In this document: positions 58,505 through 64,000 of the stretch, piece after piece | Layout of the letters: the number at the start of each line of letters is the position of its first letter | Position numbering within the stretch: position 1 is the stretch's first letter | Assembly (NCBI GenBank): GCA_030141605.1 | Contig: JAQGDQ010000035.1 | Span: 895,001 to 959,000, forward strand | Direction: 5' to 3' | DNA length: 64,000 nucleotides | From: Tubiluchus corallicola | Lineage: Eukaryota > Priapulida > Priapulimorpha > Priapulimorphida > Tubiluchidae | Position numbers and translations under genes: made by a program | The notes under the pieces: model-generated | The model's input: only the letters and a program-made list of their open reading frames with translations | What the model was told of the DNA's origin: nothing | The model's database searches: none

Positions 58505-58562
58505 TTGTAACCTGTTAGATATACAATTTAGTGCTTGTATTTCAGCCCAATGTACTTATAGT

Positions 58563-58800
58563 TTAACTTATGGTGTTGAAATGACTTTTGTGACTCGATT
58601 CACTACCGCCCACCGCCGTGCTAGGACCTCGGTGTTGTCGAAACAGTGACAGTTCCGCTACGATTTTCCTAGCAAACTGCTCCACTTGTTCAGACGGAGA
58701 CTTATTTGTGTCTCCATTATCCACCGACTGTTGCATCTGGCCGGCTGGCAGACCTTCCGAATTTGGCTTTTTGAATTGAGACGCTTTTCTCAAGCTTTGT
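58563..58800 (-). other. Short open frame, unassigned
   Basis: The 76-codon frame (SPSEQVEQFARKIVAELSLF) is compositionally balanced and less AT-rich than its flanks, but it shows no known motif and no evident splice sites. It could be a repeat scrap. Confidence 0.25.
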
Positions 58801-58809
58801 TTCAGATGC

Positions 58810-61135
58810 GATGCGAAAATTCACTATTCACCGTTCACTATTAAGATGGTGGAGGTCATTTTGGAATAATTTTCTTGGCACATCTACACTAGACTGGCTG
58901 TTTTCCATAAGCTATCGTGGTGACAAAGAGTAATATTCTCCTCGTCTCCCATTGGTCATCTTTGGTCAACCATTGCATTAAATGGTTTAGCTAAACGTTT
59001 TAGTTCAGTTTTTCAGGTAGGGTTTCCCATTAACGCAATAAGCTTTTGCACACTTCGTCTTGATAGAGCGAATCGCATTTACGTATCTTTCCACATATTG
59101 CGTTACATACACATCAGACTGGTCTGAATCATTTATTGCCACGTGTGTCATTATAATTTCAATATATATACACATTGTGACGGTTCGTGGTATTAAAACT
59201 AATACATTATAATTGATCTAGGGTAATTTAATATCAAAGTCTCAAATCTAAATTTACTTATATGTCAGGATAATTATTTCTACTAATTTCATCACCAAGC
59301 GTTTGGGTTCATGTTGGGGCAATTCTTCTATAGGACTCGATTATTTCACTAAATATAATCATTGAGTTGTTAATCGTAAGTGTTTTCACAAACTTTGAAA
59401 TAGAACTAATAAACACCTGGATGCTGTGCAAATTATACAGTATATTATTCAACGAGAACAAAGCAAAGAACAATTGTACATACGGGAGAAAATAATACAT
59501 ACTGGGCCCAGATTTAACAAGTAACAAGGAGTATACTCATGTTTATACGTAGTTCCTGATGGCCGGCTCTTCCAGGATGCACCAAGGACGGTTCACATTC
59601 CCAAATCCACGATCCTGTACTGGAATAAGGAGGATGCTCCACCATGTAGCCGATCCATGAGTTCTGACACGCTACAAGCAGTTTAATCTGGAATCGTAGT
59701 CGATCTCTGCGTCTCCACTACTGCTGAAAAGCATAACCAGAATGCTGTGGACTCCGCCACTATGTGGAGACTCCACCAATGCTCCGAAAGTTTCAGAATC
59801 ACTCACAGGGTAAGTTGTCCAAGAGCTCCTCTAAGTGAAGAAGTATGACGAGGCAATTACCTCACTCCTGAGTCGTGCTGGTGCTACGTAAAGGTTGTCG
59901 ATACAACATTGTGCATTTAACCATTGTCTCTCACAGACCATCAACTAAATTTTGCCATTATAGCCAAAATAAAACTCATAGACAAAACGTGTCTCAAACA
60001 TATGATGAACAGAAGAAAGGTACCAACTATGTCAACCAGGTAAAAACGGCCTGGATAGACATTAGTTCAACACAAAATTCGATACCTAAATGAAGTGGGT
60101 AAACATTAGCCTAGATAGAATGACCTTGTATATAATGCATAGCATCCAATGGCTTCTATACTGTTCAAAATCTTATACGGATGAATGGCCCCGTATATCG
60201 GCCAGTTAGCTAGCGCTCATGCATCGCATGGCTGTGACACATATATTATTTTATTCGCCTATCGTACAGCATACAGTCAAGGTTAGTAACAAAATAAAAT
60301 AACAGGAAATCACAATATGCAAGTATTTACAAACTCACATTACGAATACATATTTACAAATTATTCCCTGAAAAGGGTTAGTAAAATTTGCCACATTCCT
60401 CCGTTGTAAAACCAGCTATTGCGTATTCCTTAAAATGATAAAACCAGTAAAATTCACTTGTTAATTTCTCTAATTTGATTAGATGTTCTTTGACATATAA
60501 GGGTTTTTAACAATCGGATTTATAGTATTTGTACACAACACACTAGGAAAATAACCGTGAATAAACATGCTATTAAACAACATTGTTAAATGTGCAGCCA
60601 AGTTATGTGATCAATTATTTACATGGTCACAGTCTAAACCAAGCGTACCATCGCTTTTACCTCGTTTATTGTTTGGATACAGCTCTGGATACAGTTTTGT
60701 CTCAGTATAATAAAAACTTGATTCAAGTCGTGTTTACTCTTCTGTTTGTATTCATTATAAATTCTGAGTATTTCATTGCTGTCAGTACTCACATTATTAT
60801 ACAAAGCTTTAAAGTCATTGGCAGAATCATTGGCGATATCAATGGGTGAAAGGCCTCCAGAAGAGAGCCTTTTCCCGCTCTAGCTTAACTTCGTCATTGC
60901 AAAAACAATGATTTATTAAGTTGTTCTGCTTTTACATTTTCAGTTTTAGCAAGGCACATTCTACTTGCATTTAAACAAGAGTTAATAATGTTTTCACTAT
61001 GTAAATGAATTGTAGTTTTACAGTTACAAGTGTCAGAATCACCAGTGCAAATGCATGTTTAATTAAGTAGTTCAATTAAGTCAAGGTTATTGTCTAGATT
61101 TGGCAATAACTCTTTAAACTTCGTTTATTTGCTCG
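58810..61135. other. Intron sequence, nothing firm
   Basis: A GC-richer, repeat-like patch lies at 59560-59880, and short frames lie at 59875-60093 and 60583-60849. None has a recognisable domain, and none fits TM3 of the receptor. Confidence 0.35.
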
Positions 61136-61139
61136 AGCA

Positions 61140-63330
61140 CAAAGGATATACGTGGCCGATAGATAGGCTCCAGCGCCAAGGAGGCCTACCCAGATTTGTG
61201 TTTCAGATGCCAGTGCCGAGGACATTTTGCCAAAGGTTGCCGTAGCCCCAGGTTTTACACCCGAGAAGAGGGTCTAAGGAAGCCACGGGGAAACTACTAG
61301 GCTACCGGCAGGGGGTCTCCACAGCCGGAACCTATTGAATGGGGAGACAGGCGGCGATTGTGAAAGTTACGCAGCAGTATGGAGAAAATGTGTATCATGT
61401 GTGAATAAAACAGATCAGCCTATAGAAAGGCGCAAAAGGAAAAGGTGGGATAATTTAAATGGTTCCTATCAAGTTATTAGGGCGGCACACGTTGATTGGG
61501 ACACTATGAGTGCGTTTCGAACCCATGGCTACACAGTTTGGGAAGAACAGTTGATTACACAACCCACCTGTGCTGCAGAGTTAAACGAGAAGCCCACCCG
61601 TAGGCTTATAATCGGAAATGCTACATAACAATTAGAAATAATACTTTGAGGCCAGTGCTTTTCAAGAAAAATAATTCGTTGGGAACCGCGCAATTAATAA
61701 GCATTCTAGATGTATATACATTAGCCATTGGCAGGTTATGCAGCAGATCAGCGAAATATGCAGCAAACCATGAGGCAGCGAAACAAGGATGCGTTAACGA
61801 GGTCCCGAAGAAATAGTTTACACCGCAGGCCCACAAGCAAGCAGGGCGTGATGCTTGAGCCAACAGCAGCAAGATACAAGAGCTATGAATTAAACTGCAT
61901 AGCCAGCAGTCACCGCAAGCCATTAATTAAGCGAAACTGGTACACTGACCTTCAAGCAGCAAGTTGGGGATCACGGGTGAAATGTAATAGGCCTCATGAT
62001 TGCCGCAGTGAAGTTGGTTTAAAATTAGAATATGATGGCAAAGGGGGTATGTTCGTTGAGTTAAAAGTCCCTAGCATGTCCTCGGCAGGCCTAATGAAAG
62101 AACACCGACATTGGCTCTACCAAGATGGTGTATCTGGGGAAAAATCTGAAACTGACTTTAAATTAGATCATCTGTCGCTATATTGGAAAGCTAAGATGTA
62201 AATTTTCTTAAACAAATGGCATGGGTATTTGCTAATACGGATCTAGAGCTGGGAGAGACAGCAGTTGGCAGAAATGAGGATCAATACTGGATCAAACCAC
62301 CCATAAGTTCCGGGCCATATCGTATCCCAAATAATTTAGAAAGAGAATTGAATCAAATAACTAGAGATTTACTGCCAGCAAAAAGTATGGTATCACCAAA
62401 TAGTCCTTGCCCTCCCCATGTTCATTAGTAAAAAGGCAGACGGTAAGAGCTACCGTTTGGTTATAGATAATCGGAAATTAAATAAGTGTGTGAAGTTCGC
62501 CGAGAAACTAGCCCAACATTGCCGAATTTCACTGATAGGTTACAGGGAGCCAAATACTTTAGCTATCTTTATTTTCGACAAATTATAAGCAAGGTATTAG
62601 ATGGAATAACAGATCAATTTAGCATAGCATACCTAGATAAATTTGTGTGGGGAGAACCACAAGAGCAGGTCTTTAGAGAATTAAAAGCGGTCCTGTTAAA
62701 CCCAGTGATGCTCACCTATACAGATACAGAGAAACCATATCTTCTCTGCACTGACATATATAGTGAAAATAGTTTATATAGTGTGGGGTGCACTTATGCA
62801 GGAAATAAATGGGGTAGAGAGACCAGTGGAATTTTTCTCTCACCAATTAACGTCCACACTTGACGGCTTCCAAATTATATGCGATTATATACGGTATCCA
62901 TAAGTTACCTCCTAATATAGTGCGAATCAACGTCCTACTTTGGTACTTTCTAGCCGGCATGATGACAGTCCAGACCCTAGCTAGGGGAAGTGTGAATTTG
63001 CCAGGATATAGCACTTCACTAGTGAACAGGCTAGACTGGTGAAAAGAAAACGGTCAAAGTTCATGGAGGGATAGCGAGATTCCCTATGGATCGGTTGCCT
63101 TTGGGCGTGAGCCCATTGGTCCCTGAAAGGGATAGGGATGATTTGTTATGCTGAATGACTGCAAGCAGGCTATCTTCGTGATTGCTATCGACTGGGTCAC
63201 CGGCTGGTAATCTCACAAGTGTGAGATTGTTCAATATACAATCAGGCCTTGGATAGCCAAATTGTGAGCAGGTAAGCTCAGTCTCTGAAATCGGCTGAAG
63301 CTGAAAAGTTAAATCAGGAAATAGAGCACA
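61140..63330 (+). mobile_element. Second Ty3/gypsy-like (gag-pol) element, heavily decayed
   Basis: A zinc knuckle CFRCQCRGHFAKGC (CX2CX4HX4C) lies at 61199-61240, ending a gag-like region. Long frames at 61335-61628 and 61728-62201 are unassigned. RT blocks SYRLVIDNRKLNK (about 62447-62487) and LQGAKYFSYL (about 62540-62570), RNase H-like EPQEQVFRELK and KPYLLCTDIYSENS (62655-62770), and integrase-like IAIDWVTGW (63180-63207) occur in several frames. No YxDD box or LTR was recognised. It lies in the intron after TM2. Confidence 0.72.
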
Positions 63331-64000
63331 GAGTCATGTGATGATGCTCTGTGTGGAAAAGTTTCCAGCCTTGGTACACCCTATACAGAAGCCTGAAGGA
63401 TCTAGAGCGTATAAGAGCTTGCAGTATTTGCTTGAAAACAAACACTTAAAAAAATCCCAAGCTAGAGTGCTGGGCATTGCTTTTATCGCAGCAAAAAAGA
63501 AGAAAATAAAGGGCGAATTAGACGCGAAGTTGTGCAACATATAGGGAAATGATGCTAGCACTGAAATAGCTGCCATTAGTGAGGCTAGTATGCAGAATAG
63601 AGCTCATAACTCAGCATCCCAGAGGGACAGCTGTCAGTCAGAGCAGTTGTACTAACTCACTGTCACAGATTCGTGAGGAAAGTAAAAGGGCATCGCTTCC
63701 TACGAGTTCCAAAGAAAGCAGAAAAATGGGATACAAGGCGCTATTAAGAAGAAATAAAATTAGAACTGCTGGAGAGCGCTCGGAAGAGATGTAACTGAGT
63801 AATGCGAGCGAGTTTAAAGAGGAGTTAGTAGACAAAAGGAAGTTTGCATTGTTACAAAGTCAAGATACTACGTAATACATGTAATCACTCCAAAGCAGCA
63901 GTCACAGGAGGCATACAGGTTAATGGAGGACTACGCTATAAATAGGGATGGATTGTCACCTGAACGTCACCAATCTTTGAAAGTAGCCGTCAGCTATTGC
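63330..64000. other. Tail of the window, possibly continuing the gypsy-like element
   Basis: Frames at 63338-63544 and 63579-63794 (+) are Lys/Arg-rich and could be the end of the element, but no motif supports this. Confidence 0.3.

Noticed and set aside
60583-60849. Possible TM3 exon of the receptor
   Set aside because: Hydrophobic in part, but it lacks the Cys and the 'HYF.L..F.W' pattern of TM3 and has no fitting splice sites.

Overview
This is eukaryotic, animal-type DNA: AT-rich, with small exons bounded by consensus splice sites, long introns, many microsatellites, and a dense mix of decayed LINEs, BEL/Pao and Ty3/gypsy LTR elements, and DNA transposons (pogo-like, Harbinger-like, a possible Mutator-like miniature). 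The TE mix and one host gene point to an invertebrate metazoan. The phylum cannot be fixed from this window. No bacterial operons, CRISPR arrays or functional RNA genes were seen.

The one clear host gene fills most of the window on the + strand. It is an adhesion G-protein-coupled receptor (latrophilin-like) whose exons are scattered between about 1.5 kb and 57.9 kb. Fourteen exons were found by matching splice sites, phase and domain logic. They join in one open frame (518 codons if counted from the ATG at 1462) encoding, in order: part of a SUEL/galactose-binding lectin domain, a hormone-receptor (HormR) domain, a GAIN domain with a complete GPS autoproteolysis motif and tethered-agonist sequence, TM1 and TM2. 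TM3 onward lies beyond 64000, and the start of the lectin domain may lie left of the window. Two features are unusual: a probable GC-AG intron (after 29742) and a 17-kb, transposon-filled intron that splits the GPS motif (38078-55097).

Almost everything else is intronic repeat. 0-10 kb: LINE scraps, an A/C-rich dispersed repeat, an 85-bp tandem array, a tRNA-derived SINE-like piece and a CT microsatellite. 10-18 kb: a near full-length decayed LINE (minus) abutting an LTR-element protease scrap, an internally deleted LINE, and a third LINE piece. 18-21 kb: a purine-rich tract and a minisatellite whose unit recurs inverted 2 kb away. 22-28 kb: another LINE, a 970-bp pogo-like element with perfect TIRs, and a large multi-unit palindrome. 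31-34.9 kb: LINE pieces, one carrying a Harbinger-like insertion, then a 491-bp TIR element with a 9-bp target duplication and a gene-like core. 35-46 kb: three LINEs, and a BEL/Pao element abutted by one of them. 46-54 kb: a gypsy element with a large internal deletion, a CR1-like LINE and LTR-like scraps. 55-64 kb: a 31-bp tandem array, a LINE, the last three exons and a second decayed gypsy-like element.

The retroelement reading frames are broken by stops and frameshifts. The receptor frame is intact wherever it can be seen.
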